A stretch of DNA of 59,165 nucleotides from Lachnospiraceae bacterium. GTDB lineage: Bacteria > Bacillota > Clostridia > Lachnospirales > Lachnospiraceae. Every line of letters starts with the position of its first letter. Within the stretch, counting starts at the first letter, position 1. The position numbers were made by a program, and so were the translations under genes. Below, piece by piece: positions 52,005 through 59,165 of this stretch. The notes beneath the pieces are model-generated. The model did no database searches. It saw only the letters and a list, made by a program, of their open reading frames with translations, and was not told where the DNA came from. The DNA lies in assembly GCA_017446125.1 (NCBI GenBank), contig JAFSRL010000022.1, positions 1 through 59,165 of the forward strand. The letters are read 5' to 3'.

Positions 52005-53333
52005 TTAAGATTCTTTGTCATCCTCTTTGGCCTCGCCCGGGGCGTCCTCTAAGTCATCCTCCGCATCCTCCTTCACGCGGGCTTCATCCGGTATCTGGAT
52101 AAGGACCTTGTCGACACGGTTGCGGCTGGCGTTGCGCACCGTCAAAAGGATGCCGTTTTCAAGCGTGATTGCGTCCCCGACCTCCGGAATGCGCTCCAAC
52201 TTTTCAATGATGAGCCCGCCAATCGAGTCGTAGTCCTCCGAATCCATCGCGGTGTGCAGCGCGTCGTTTAAGTCGTCGATCTTCATGCTGCCCTCGACGA
52301 TGTAGCGCTCCTCGTCAAGCTGCTGAATGAGCTCCGCCTCATCCGAATCGTACTCGTCACGGATTTCGCCCACGATTTCCTCAAGCAAATCCTCCAGCGT
52401 GATCATGCCCACGGTCGCGCCGTACTCGCTCATGACGAAGGCAACGTTCACCATCTTCTCCCGCATCTCGACCATTAAGTCCGCGGTCTTTTTGAACTCG
52501 TAGGTGTAGTAGCCCTCCCGGATGTGGTCCGTAATCTTAAAGGCGTTCGGGTCCTTGACCAGAATCAGGTCCTTCATATTAATAAGACCGATGATGTTGT
52601 CCGGATTCTCGTCGAACACCGGAATGCGCGTATACATGTCCTTCTTGAAAACCTTGATGATGTCCGCGTAGGTCGCGTCCGTTCCCACGCAGGTCATGTC
52701 GATGCGGGGAATCATGACGTCCTTTGCGACCGCGTCGGAAAAATCAAAGACGTTGTAGATGATTTCCTTTTCGCCGCGCTCGATGACACCGTCCTCGTGC
52801 GACACGTCGACGTAGGTTTTCAGCTCGTTCTCCGTCATCAGCTCCTTGCTGGTCGTATCAATGCGAAAGAGCTTCAGAATCAGGTGCGAGATGCCGTCGA
52901 TGATGAGTATCACAGGCGTGAAAACCTTCATCAGAAACAAAATGACACCCGCATAGAGAAGCGCTAAGCTGTCCGCCTTCGCTGCCGCCGCGGTCTTGGG
53001 CACGACCTCGCCGAAGATAAGAATCAAAAACGTCAAAACACCGGTACCGATGCCAATCAGGTAGCTTCCGCCCAAGGTCGTCATGATGACGGTCGTTAAC
53101 GACGACGCCACCAGGTTGACAATGTTGTTTCCGATCAGAATCGCGGAAAGCATCTTCGGAAAACGGTCCTGGATGGCAAGGACGGAAGCCGCCCGTTTGT
53201 CGCCTTCATCCGCAAGGGTCCGCATGCGCACCTTGTTCACGGTCGTCAGCGCGGTCTCCGCCGAAGAAAAAAAGGCGGACAGAACAAACAGGATAAACAG
53301 GATGATCAGTTGCACGGTCAGTGTGTCATTCAT
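52005..53333 (-). CDS. CorC/HlyC-type membrane protein with CBS domains
   Basis: 442 residues: a DUF21/CNNM membrane domain (about 5-190, four helices), two CBS domains (about 210-330), and a C-terminal CorC_HlyC transporter-associated domain (about 350-430), ending in an acidic tail. RIDMTCVGTDATYADIIKVF and EYGATVGMITLEDLLEEIVGEI are the CBS signatures. Relatives export magnesium or are loosely called hemolysins; the name does not imply toxicity. It diverges from the phosphopantetheinyl transferase gene. Confidence 0.95.
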   Translation of the reverse strand: MNDTLTVQLIILFILFVLSAFFSSAETALTTVNKVRMRTLADEGDKRAASVLAIQDRFPKMLSAILIGNNIVNLVASSLTTVIMTTLGGSYLIGIGTGVLTFLILIFGEVVPKTAAAAKADSLALLYAGVILFLMKVFTPVILIIDGISHLILKLFRIDTTSKELMTENELKTYVDVSHEDGVIERGEKEIIYNVFDFSDAVAKDVMIPRIDMTCVGTDATYADIIKVFKKDMYTRIPVFDENPDNIIGLINMKDLILVKDPNAFKITDHIREGYYTYEFKKTADLMVEMREKMVNVAFVMSEYGATVGMITLEDLLEEIVGEIRDEYDSDEAELIQQLDEERYIVEGSMKIDDLNDALHTAMDSEDYDSIGGLIIEKLERIPEVGDAITLENGILLTVRNASRNRVDKVLIQIPDEARVKEDAEDDLEDAPGEAKEDDKES

Positions 53334-53361
53334 TGCTCTTTTTTACAAAATCCTCTATGAT
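53333..53361 (+). promoter_or_regulatory. Leaderless promoter of the phosphopantetheinyl transferase gene
   Basis: TTGCTC (53333-53338), exactly 17 bases, then TATGAT (53356-53361), followed by six bases and the ATG. The predicted transcription start coincides with the start codon, and no Shine-Dalgarno is present. Confidence 0.7.
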
Positions 53362-53367
53362 TAGTTT

Positions 53368-54132
53368 ATGATTACCGTTTTCTATGCGGATACCGCCGGG
53401 GCGGAGGCATCCGAGCTTGTTGCAAAATACCTTGATTCCATCGACGCGCAGCACAGGGCGAAGGTCACGGCGTATAAGCCGGTGCGTTCCAAGAACCTCT
53501 CCCTTGCGGCGGCGATTCTTCTGCAGGTGGGCGTGCGCGCCTTAACGGATCCCGAGGGTCTCGACAACGACCTCTTCTCCACCGGAGACGACGGCATCGC
53601 CTTCTTAAACTATGATGACTTCCTCTTACTCTATGAGCCATTAAAGCTCACCTACGACACGGGCGAGTACGGAAAGCCTTCTTTGCGCGGGTTAAACGAC
53701 CTGCCCTTTAGCATCTCACATTCCGGGACCGTTGCCGCGCTTTCCATCGGGGACGAGGAATCCGGCATGGATGTCCAGTACCACCGGCCCGCAAACTACA
53801 TGCGCATCGCGGAGCGCTTCTTTACGGAAGAAGAGGTTTCCTTTCTGCGTGCCGCACGGAGCAAGACCTCCGAGGAGCATGCCCTGCATGTCTTTCATGA
53901 CCTCTGGTCCGCAAAGGAAGCCTTCGTCAAGTATACGGGCGAGGGACTCTTCCGTCCCTTCGACGACTTCAGCGCGCAGCTGCGGTATACGCCCGGCGCC
54001 CCCTTGCAGGGTGTCATCGAGCCGGACGGTGCCTCGCTCTTGTATCCCATCGAGATTCCGGACTATTCCTTTAGCCTGTGCACAAAAAACGAGCCCGATG
54101 TGCGTGTGCTGCGTGTTGTCGTAAACGCGTAA
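53368..54132 (+). CDS. 4'-phosphopantetheinyl transferase superfamily protein
   Basis: 254 residues. The Mg-binding motif SGMDVQYHRP (near 132) and the second motif WSAKEAFVKYTGEGL (near 188) identify the Sfp-type superfamily. It attaches the CoA-derived arm to carrier proteins, perhaps acyl carrier protein or a nonribosomal/polyketide carrier. The LPFSISHSG stretch is also typical. No carrier gene is nearby. It is transcribed alone on the plus strand from a promoter with almost no leader and ends 10 bases from the convergent Memo/AMMECR1 gene. Confidence 0.92.
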   Translation: MITVFYADTAGAEASELVAKYLDSIDAQHRAKVTAYKPVRSKNLSLAAAILLQVGVRALTDPEGLDNDLFSTGDDGIAFLNYDDFLLLYEPLKLTYDTGEYGKPSLRGLNDLPFSISHSGTVAALSIGDEESGMDVQYHRPANYMRIAERFFTEEEVSFLRAARSKTSEEHALHVFHDLWSAKEAFVKYTGEGLFRPFDDFSAQLRYTPGAPLQGVIEPDGASLLYPIEIPDYSFSLCTKNEPDVRVLRVVVNA

Positions 54133-54142
54133 CCGCGTCCTT

Positions 54143-55531
54143 CTAATAATGCCGGATGACCTCAATGCGCTCGAGGGTCACGTCATTGTCGTTGATGTCG
54201 ATTCCCGCCTTCTGCTTTGCGATGGCAACCTGGGTGAAGATGTCGTCCACTCCGTCCAAGTTTGGCAGAAGCAGTCCGCGCTTTCGACCCTTCGTCACAA
54301 TCACGCCGTAGCGTTTGACATCCAGCTCCTTTTCGCTTTCAATCACCTGCGCCTTGCCCAAAACATCCACGCTGTATTCGAGCTTGTCGAGCTCTTCCTC
54401 CGTCACCGGACGGAACCTGGAATCATAGACCGCCGCGGAAACCGCGTTCTCCAAAATCTCTTCCGCCACGGAATCCTGCGTGGGTCCGATTGTTCCGATA
54501 CAACCGCGCAGCCGTCCCTCCTTTTTCAGGGAGACAAACACGCCCGCCTGCTCTGTGAGCATTTCCTTTGCCACATTCTCCGGAAGCGTCGCCCGCGAAC
54601 CGGTACGGATATAGGTTTCGATCGAATGTCTGGCGAGCTTAACGTATGCGTCCTCGCGTGCCTTGCGCTCGTCAAGTTCTTCCCTGCGCCTGCTCTCCCA
54701 TTTGGTTAGGAAGTTGCGGGAAGGATCGGGACCCGTCACAACATAGGTGCAGATGCCGTAGCCCACGCCCGTCACATCCTGATGCGAAAGCTTCTTTGTC
54801 TGTACCGCGCACACATCCAGGGCGCCCGCCATCATCACAAAGGAACGGTGCCCGCATTCGCTTGCCTTGTCACACAGCTCTTCGGAAAAATCAAACAGCT
54901 CGTCAAACGCCGCCCTGCCGCAGACGTCCATGATTTTCTCATCATATACGGGACCTGCCGGATCGAAGCCGTAGGGTCCGTCCTCCTGCAGCTTGTGGGA
55001 AAGGTCGCCGCTCGCGACATAGACCACGCGCCTCGAGGTGTTTTTCGCCGCCTGCGCAATCATCTGCCCGATCCGGTAGTGATCCGGCAGCGTGAGACCG
55101 GACAAACCGATTCTCACCAGACGGTAGCGGGGATAGACCTTGTTGATAAAGGTCAGCGGCACCATCGTGCCGTGGTCGAGCCGCGCGTCCTTTTCGCCCA
55201 TCACGCCGGCGGGAAAATGCTTTTCATCCGCAATCCTGCAGATTTCCTTAACAAGCTCCGTATCATAAAGCGCCTCAATCATCACGTGACCGGCACGAAA
55301 CTGCCGCAGGTCGCCGCGTGCGCTTTTTCCGGGTGAAATGTGAAAGTAATCGGAATACATCACCGAATGCGGTGTGCTCAAGACGATGGTCTCCGGCGCG
55401 AGGTCGCGTACGGTGTTCGCCGCCTCTTCATACGCCCGTGTTGTCTCTTCAATGATTGCCTCTTCCCCCCTGCCCACTTCCGGTACGATGAGCGGCGGGT
55501 GCGGTACCATGATTGCTCCGACGATGGCCAT
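54143..55531 (-). CDS. Memo-like (LigB) / AMMECR1 fusion protein
   Basis: 462 residues. The N-terminal part (1-270) is a class III extradiol-dioxygenase/Memo-like domain with candidate metal ligands H11 (VPHPPL), H55 (TPHS), H120 and H179 (SGDLSHK). The C-terminal part (from about 285) is an AMMECR1 domain with LRGCIGT (341-347) and EYSVDVLGKA. In many prokaryotes these domains occur with a radical SAM protein as the AmmeMemoRadiSam set; no AmrS-type gene is visible here. Function is unknown, redox or modification is suspected. AGGAGGAAGG precedes the ATG, and a consensus-like promoter lies upstream. Confidence 0.93.
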   Translation of the reverse strand: MAIVGAIMVPHPPLIVPEVGRGEEAIIEETTRAYEEAANTVRDLAPETIVLSTPHSVMYSDYFHISPGKSARGDLRQFRAGHVMIEALYDTELVKEICRIADEKHFPAGVMGEKDARLDHGTMVPLTFINKVYPRYRLVRIGLSGLTLPDHYRIGQMIAQAAKNTSRRVVYVASGDLSHKLQEDGPYGFDPAGPVYDEKIMDVCGRAAFDELFDFSEELCDKASECGHRSFVMMAGALDVCAVQTKKLSHQDVTGVGYGICTYVVTGPDPSRNFLTKWESRRREELDERKAREDAYVKLARHSIETYIRTGSRATLPENVAKEMLTEQAGVFVSLKKEGRLRGCIGTIGPTQDSVAEEILENAVSAAVYDSRFRPVTEEELDKLEYSVDVLGKAQVIESEKELDVKRYGVIVTKGRKRGLLLPNLDGVDDIFTQVAIAKQKAGIDINDNDVTLERIEVIRHY

Positions 55532-55559
55532 ACCTTCCTCCTATCATGTAACAACCCAT

Positions 55560-55588
55560 ATTTTACTATTTTTTCGTGTTTTCCTCAA
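55560..55588 (-). promoter_or_regulatory. Promoter of the Memo/AMMECR1 gene
   Basis: TTGAGG (55588-55583), 17 bases, TAAAAT (55565-55560). Its -35 lies within the region used by the divergent hemW promoter, so the two may compete. Confidence 0.8.
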
Positions 55589-55598
55589 CTTATCGTGG

Positions 55599-55611
55599 TA
55601 TCATATTAATT
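55599..55611 (+). promoter_or_regulatory. Extended -10 for leaderless hemW
   Basis: TGGTATCAT (TG at 55596-55597, hexamer 55599-55604) lies seven bases before the hemW ATG. No Shine-Dalgarno is visible, matching the geometry of the phosphopantetheinyl transferase promoter. The -35 is weak. Confidence 0.55.
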
Positions 55612-56757
55612 ATGAAACCATTGTCTTTGTACGTGCATATTCCGTTCTGCATTCAGAAGTGCGACTACTGCGACTTCCTTTCGTTTCCCGCGGATGACGG
55701 TGCCCATGCGGCATATTTTGCGGCCCTGGAAAATGAATTGAGCGCACACTCTCTCGCCTTCGGAAAAGACAAAGGCGACTATGAGGTTGTCAGCATCTTT
55801 TTCGGCGGCGGGACCCCTTCTGCCGTGAACGAGACTTACATTGAACGAATTCTTACGCTTGTACGCACGCACTATGCGTTGTCAAACGACGCGGAATGTT
55901 CCATCGAGGTCAATCCCGGTACTGTGTCGGAGGAAAAGCTGCGCGTTTATCATCATGCGGGCATCAACCGCATCAGCATCGGCTGTCAGTCCATGCAGGA
56001 AGAGGAATTGCAGACGCTCGGACGCATCCACACGAAGGAGGATGTGATTGCGACCTTCAAGGCGGCAAGGGCCGCGGGCTTTCAAAACATCAACATCGAC
56101 CTGATGAGCGCCCTGCCGGACCAGACCTTCGACAGCTACATGGACTCCGTGACGCAGGTGGTTGCGCTTGCTCCGGAGCATATCTCCGCATACTCCCTGA
56201 TTCTGGAGGAGGGCACGCCCTTCTACGAGGAATACTCGGAGGAGGTGCGCGATGAGGATTTGTCGCTGGAGATGTATCAGGAGACGACGCGCTACTTGAA
56301 GGAGCACGGTTATGAGCATTACGAGATTTCCAACTACTGTCTGGACGGTTACAGGTGCCGCCATAATGTAGTATACTGGACAAGGGGCGAGTACCTGGGC
56401 ACCGGTCTGGGTGCGGCTTCCCTCATTTGCGAGACGCGCTTTCGCAACACGGAGGACTTCGATGCCTACATCGCCGCAAACGGCGATCCGAAAACCATCC
56501 GCGAGGATGTCGAAGAACTCGATTACCATGCGCGGATGGAGGAGTACATGTTCCTCGGGCTGCGCATGATTGAAGGCATCCGTGCAAGCGACTTCGAAAA
56601 AACCTTCGGCCACCCGATCCGCAGGATTTACGCAAAAGCAATCGACGAGTTAACTAAGGACGGGCTGCTTGCCGTGAACGGAGATCAAATCTGTCTGACA
56701 CCGACCGGGGTGAATGTGAGCAACTACGCGCTCGCAAGATTCCTGTTCGATGAATAA
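55612..56757 (+). CDS. hemW: Radical SAM heme chaperone HemW
   Basis: 381 residues. It begins MKPLSLYVHIPFCIQKCDYC, with the CxxxCxxC cluster motif, followed by FFGGGTPS, the RISIGCQSMQ segment and NIDLMSALPDQT. A HemW C-terminal domain follows. It is the HemW/HemN-like family; HemW carries heme to respiratory enzymes rather than acting as a coproporphyrinogen oxidase. ATG 55612 is used; upstream in-frame codons lie in promoter sequence. pilT follows after 12 bases. Confidence 0.94.
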   Translation: MKPLSLYVHIPFCIQKCDYCDFLSFPADDGAHAAYFAALENELSAHSLAFGKDKGDYEVVSIFFGGGTPSAVNETYIERILTLVRTHYALSNDAECSIEVNPGTVSEEKLRVYHHAGINRISIGCQSMQEEELQTLGRIHTKEDVIATFKAARAAGFQNINIDLMSALPDQTFDSYMDSVTQVVALAPEHISAYSLILEEGTPFYEEYSEEVRDEDLSLEMYQETTRYLKEHGYEHYEISNYCLDGYRCRHNVVYWTRGEYLGTGLGAASLICETRFRNTEDFDAYIAANGDPKTIREDVEELDYHARMEEYMFLGLRMIEGIRASDFEKTFGHPIRRIYAKAIDELTKDGLLAVNGDQICLTPTGVNVSNYALARFLFDE

Positions 56758-56769
56758 AGGAGGAACACC

Positions 56770-57831
56770 ATGTCCGCAGTATCAGTTGATGCGATTTTAA
56801 AAACAGCGATTGAGGAAGGCGCCAGCGATGTGCACATCACCGTGGGCATTCCGCCCAAGATGCGCGTGAACGGCACCTTGAAAGAGATGGAAAAATATGA
56901 GCGTCTCATGCCGCCGGACACCAAGGCAATCGCGGACGCGATTATGGGCGAGCGCCAAAGAGAGCTGTTGGAGGAACGCGGTCAGATCGACACCTCCTAC
57001 TCCATCCGCGATGTCGGACGGTTCCGCGTGAACATCTTCCGCCAGCGCGGCTCCTACGCGCTTGCAATCCGCCTGGTCGCAACGCGTGTGCCGGATCCTG
57101 CCACCTTAGGGATTCCGCAGCCGGTCATCGATCTGTACAAGCAGGAAAGCGGGCTCGTGCTTGTCACCGGTCCCACGGGACACGGCAAGTCCACGACGCT
57201 CGCGGCACTCATCGATCTGATCAACAACAACCGTGACGCGCATGTGATTACGTTGGAGGACCCAATAGAATTCCTATACCGGCACAACAAGTCGATCATC
57301 AACCAGCGCGAGATCGGACTGGACGCGCACAATTACTCGGACGCGCTGCGCGCGGCACTGCGGGAGGACCCCAACGTTATCATGGTCGGGGAAATGCGTG
57401 ACGCGGAAACCATGGGAACCGCGATTACCGCGGCGGAGACCGGACATCTTGTGCTTTCCACCCTGCATACCCTGGGTGCCGCAAACAGTGTCGACCGTAT
57501 CATCGATGTCTTTCCGGAGCAGAAGCAGCAACAGATCCGCATCCAGCTTGCGAGCGTTTTAACCGCCATCATCTCGCAGCAGCTCATTCCGACCGCGGAC
57601 GGGGAAACACGTGCCGCCGCGTTTGAGGTGCTGTTTGCGACCACCGCCGTCAGAAGCCAGATCCGCGAGGGCAAGGCGCACCAGCTCGCCACAACCATCC
57701 AGACCTCGAAGGAGCACGGCATGATCACGATGGACGATTCCATTCTGCATCTGTATCAGAACAAGATTATCACCGCGGACAAGGCGTTGCAGTACGCGCT
57801 CAATCCGGATGTATTAAAGAACAAGCTCTAA
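56770..57831 (+). CDS. pilT: Twitching-motility ATPase PilT
   Basis: 353 residues. The N-terminal PAS-like domain is followed by a RecA-like ATPase with Walker A GPTGHGKST (134-142), Asp box LEDPIEF and Walker B-like REDPNVIMVGEMRD, plus the His box ETGHLVLSTLHT. It powers type IV pilus retraction. His replaces the usual Ser in Walker A. The tail lacks other pilus genes around it, so it is an orphan. AAAGGAGG lies before the ATG. Co-transcription with hemW is likely (12-base gap). Confidence 0.95.
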   Translation: MSAVSVDAILKTAIEEGASDVHITVGIPPKMRVNGTLKEMEKYERLMPPDTKAIADAIMGERQRELLEERGQIDTSYSIRDVGRFRVNIFRQRGSYALAIRLVATRVPDPATLGIPQPVIDLYKQESGLVLVTGPTGHGKSTTLAALIDLINNNRDAHVITLEDPIEFLYRHNKSIINQREIGLDAHNYSDALRAALREDPNVIMVGEMRDAETMGTAITAAETGHLVLSTLHTLGAANSVDRIIDVFPEQKQQQIRIQLASVLTAIISQQLIPTADGETRAAAFEVLFATTAVRSQIREGKAHQLATTIQTSKEHGMITMDDSILHLYQNKIITADKALQYALNPDVLKNKL

Positions 57832-57841
57832 GGGGTTCTTT

Positions 57842-58771
57842 ATGCAAAAACCAGAACTCGTCATTCCCGCCGGTTCCATGGACGCCCTCCTTGCCGCCAT
57901 CGATGGCGGTGCGGATGCGGTCTATCTGGGCGGCGAGGTTTTTTCCTTAAGGGCAAAGGCGCACAACTTTACACTCCCCGAAATGAGGGAGGCGGTTTTG
58001 AAGGTGCACGAAAACGGTCGCAAGGTGTACGTCACGGTCAATGCCTTTGTTCATGAGGATGGGCTGAACGAAGTGTCACGTTTTCTCGAAGCGTTAAACG
58101 AGGTCGCGCCGGATGCGCTGATCGTTGCGGATACCGGTGTCTTTATGATGGCAAGACGCCTGTGTCCCGCGCTTCCCGTCCACATCTCGACGCAGGCCAA
58201 TAATGTGAATCACGAGACCTTTCTCTTCTGGTATGATCTGGGCGTCAGGCGAATCGTTGCGGCAAGAGAACTCTCACTTGATGAGATTGCGCAGATTAAG
58301 CGCGTCATCCCTGAGGACATGGAGATTGAGTGCTTTGTGCACGGCGCGATGTGCATGGCATACTCCGGACGCTGTCACCTGAGCAAGTACTTAACCGGGC
58401 GTGACGCCAATGAGGGTTTCTGCACGCAGAGCTGCCGCTGGAACTATACGGTCATGGAGGAAAAACGCCCCGGGCAGTACCTTCCGGTGTCGGAGGATTT
58501 AAGCGGCACGCAGATCTTTGCCTCGGAGGATCTGTGTATGGTGGCGCACATCCCGGAGCTGATCGCAGCCGGCGTCGATGCCTTTAAGATCGAGGGACGC
58601 ACCAAGACCGCGACCTATGTGAAAAAGGTCACGGAGGTCTACCGTGAAGCGATTGATACCTGCTGCGCGGATCCTGAAAGCTATGCGCGTGCTATTCCCT
58701 CCTATCTCGCGGCATTGGAAAAGGGCGCGTCGCGCCCCTTCTCAACCGGCTTTTACTTTCACGCGCCGTAA
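57842..58771 (+). CDS. U32 family protein, short form (TrhP/YrrN-like)
   Basis: 309 residues. ELVIPAGSMDALLAAIDGGADAVYLGG begins the U32 fold (read as AGSMDALLAA and GADAVYLGG); the signature ECFVHGAMCMAYSGRCHLSKY and the Cys-rich GFCTQSCRW supply cluster ligands. Family members act in tRNA wobble-uridine hydroxylation; the old peptidase name is doubtful. The length matches the short Bacillus YrrN type, so it is complete. AAGGGG lies before the ATG, 10 bases after pilT. Confidence 0.93.
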   Translation: MQKPELVIPAGSMDALLAAIDGGADAVYLGGEVFSLRAKAHNFTLPEMREAVLKVHENGRKVYVTVNAFVHEDGLNEVSRFLEALNEVAPDALIVADTGVFMMARRLCPALPVHISTQANNVNHETFLFWYDLGVRRIVAARELSLDEIAQIKRVIPEDMEIECFVHGAMCMAYSGRCHLSKYLTGRDANEGFCTQSCRWNYTVMEEKRPGQYLPVSEDLSGTQIFASEDLCMVAHIPELIAAGVDAFKIEGRTKTATYVKKVTEVYREAIDTCCADPESYARAIPSYLAALEKGASRPFSTGFYFHAP

Positions 58772-58780
58772 GAACGCACA

Positions 58781-59165
58781 TCAACCCATCTCAATGAAAT
58801 CATGAAAGAGGATACGGAAGTTGTCGATTGTCCTCTCGCAATGGAAGTGACCGGCATACCACCTGCGGTAGGTCAGTCTGTCCTCAATCGTATCCAGCCA
58901 CTCCTCGGTGGAATCATCCACCAGGCTCTGGTCGATCGTCTGTAAGAACATATCCCGCGGGACGTACTTCATCGGCGTCGTGTGGGAGAAAACGGTGTCG
59001 ACCTCCCAGCCCGCTTTTTCCAGCAGCGCTTCGGCATACGCCTTGATCTCGTCCGAGGGCTGCTCATCCGCAAACCAGGGATATCCCATCTTCAGGCGGT
59101 AAAACTTGTCAACGGAATACGCGCCGCCCAAAACGATCGTCCTTTTGCCGTCGAGATCATAGATC
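58781..59165 (-). CDS. Metallophosphoesterase, C-terminal part (runs off the window)
   Basis: The open frame continues past the window edge (IYDLDGKRTIVLGGAYSVDK at the break), so the TTG/Met at 59131 is not a real start. The late motif GHFH (AGHFHCERTID) is the GHxH metal-binding motif of calcineurin-like phosphoesterases, and the GGAYSVDKFYRL segment is common in that group. The catalytic N-terminal half lies outside. It converges with the U32 gene, leaving 9 bases and no terminator between them. Confidence 0.85.
   Translation of the reverse strand, partial: IYDLDGKRTIVLGGAYSVDKFYRLKMGYPWFADEQPSDEIKAYAEALLEKAGWEVDTVFSHTTPMKYVPRDMFLQTIDQSLVDDSTEEWLDTIEDRLTYRRWYAGHFHCERTIDNFRILFHDFIEMG

Noticed and set aside
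55612..56757. hemW as the radical SAM partner (AmrS) of the Memo/AMMECR1 fusion
   Set aside because: Sequence motifs are those of HemW and the gene is divergent, not in the same operon.
57842..58771. U32 protein as a truncated pseudogene
   Set aside because: 309 residues is the normal length of the short YrrN-like form and the Cys cluster is intact.

Overview
The window looks like chromosomal DNA of a low-GC-type Gram-positive anaerobe of class Clostridia, most like the Lachnospiraceae but with a fairly GC-rich coding bias. The evidence is the mraZ-rsmH-ftsL-pbp-mraY-murD-ftsW-ftsQ-ftsZ-nrdR cell-division cluster, the def-fmt-(zinc peptidase)-rsmB-rlmN-stp-prkC-rsgA cluster, a DUF4317 protein, a fused SecDF and a MurE with the meso-diaminopimelate (DNPR) motif. 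Nearly all genes are on the minus strand. No prophage, insertion sequence or CRISPR array is visible. No gene-free stretch exceeds 300 bases; the longest (33289-33535) holds the mraZ promoter, its operator and a palindromic repeat.

Region 1-11.3 kb is sensory and accessory. It starts with a truncated membrane histidine kinase (HK), a divergent small dimerization-domain protein, a receiver-only regulator, an HK, a 7TM sensor with a catalytically dead kinase-like tail, a second receiver protein and a NarL/LuxR-type regulator. A heterodimeric ABC exporter, a DUF4317 protein and a stand-alone CheC-type phosphatase lie upstream on the same strand. Of three proteins sharing one HisKA_3-like fold, only one appears to keep every kinase element. 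This is the most unusual part of the window.

Region 11.4-18 kb holds metabolic and translation genes: gdhA, a two-SH3-domain membrane protein with an Ala/Ser linker, tRNA-Arg(CCG), efp, coaBC, aroQ, aroK and an isolated 132-residue gene with its own promoter and terminator. Region 18-23 kb is an opp/dpp-type peptide uptake operon. It begins 14 bases after nrdR and is probably co-transcribed with it.

Region 23-33.3 kb is the division and cell-wall cluster, transcribed from an mraZ promoter that carries a four-unit, 10-bp-period operator. ftsZ has a second, dedicated promoter. murC, murF, murG and ftsA are not in the cluster; murE lies 13 kb away beside priA. Region 33.5-52 kb links lipoprotein modification (lgt), ribosome-associated GTPases (ychF, rsgA), PASTA kinase/phosphatase signalling, rRNA methylation, formyl-methionine processing, replication restart, murE, recJ and secDF.

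Region 52-59 kb carries a CorC-type membrane protein, a phosphopantetheinyl transferase, a Memo/AMMECR1 fusion, hemW, an orphan pilT, a U32 protein and the 3' part of a metallophosphoesterase. Two cross-cutting patterns stand out. Three large palindromes with a GGGACGG core sit at gene ends, and two of them supply the stop codon of the adjacent gene. Four genes have a promoter -10 box only 6-7 bases before the start codon, which predicts leaderless mRNAs.
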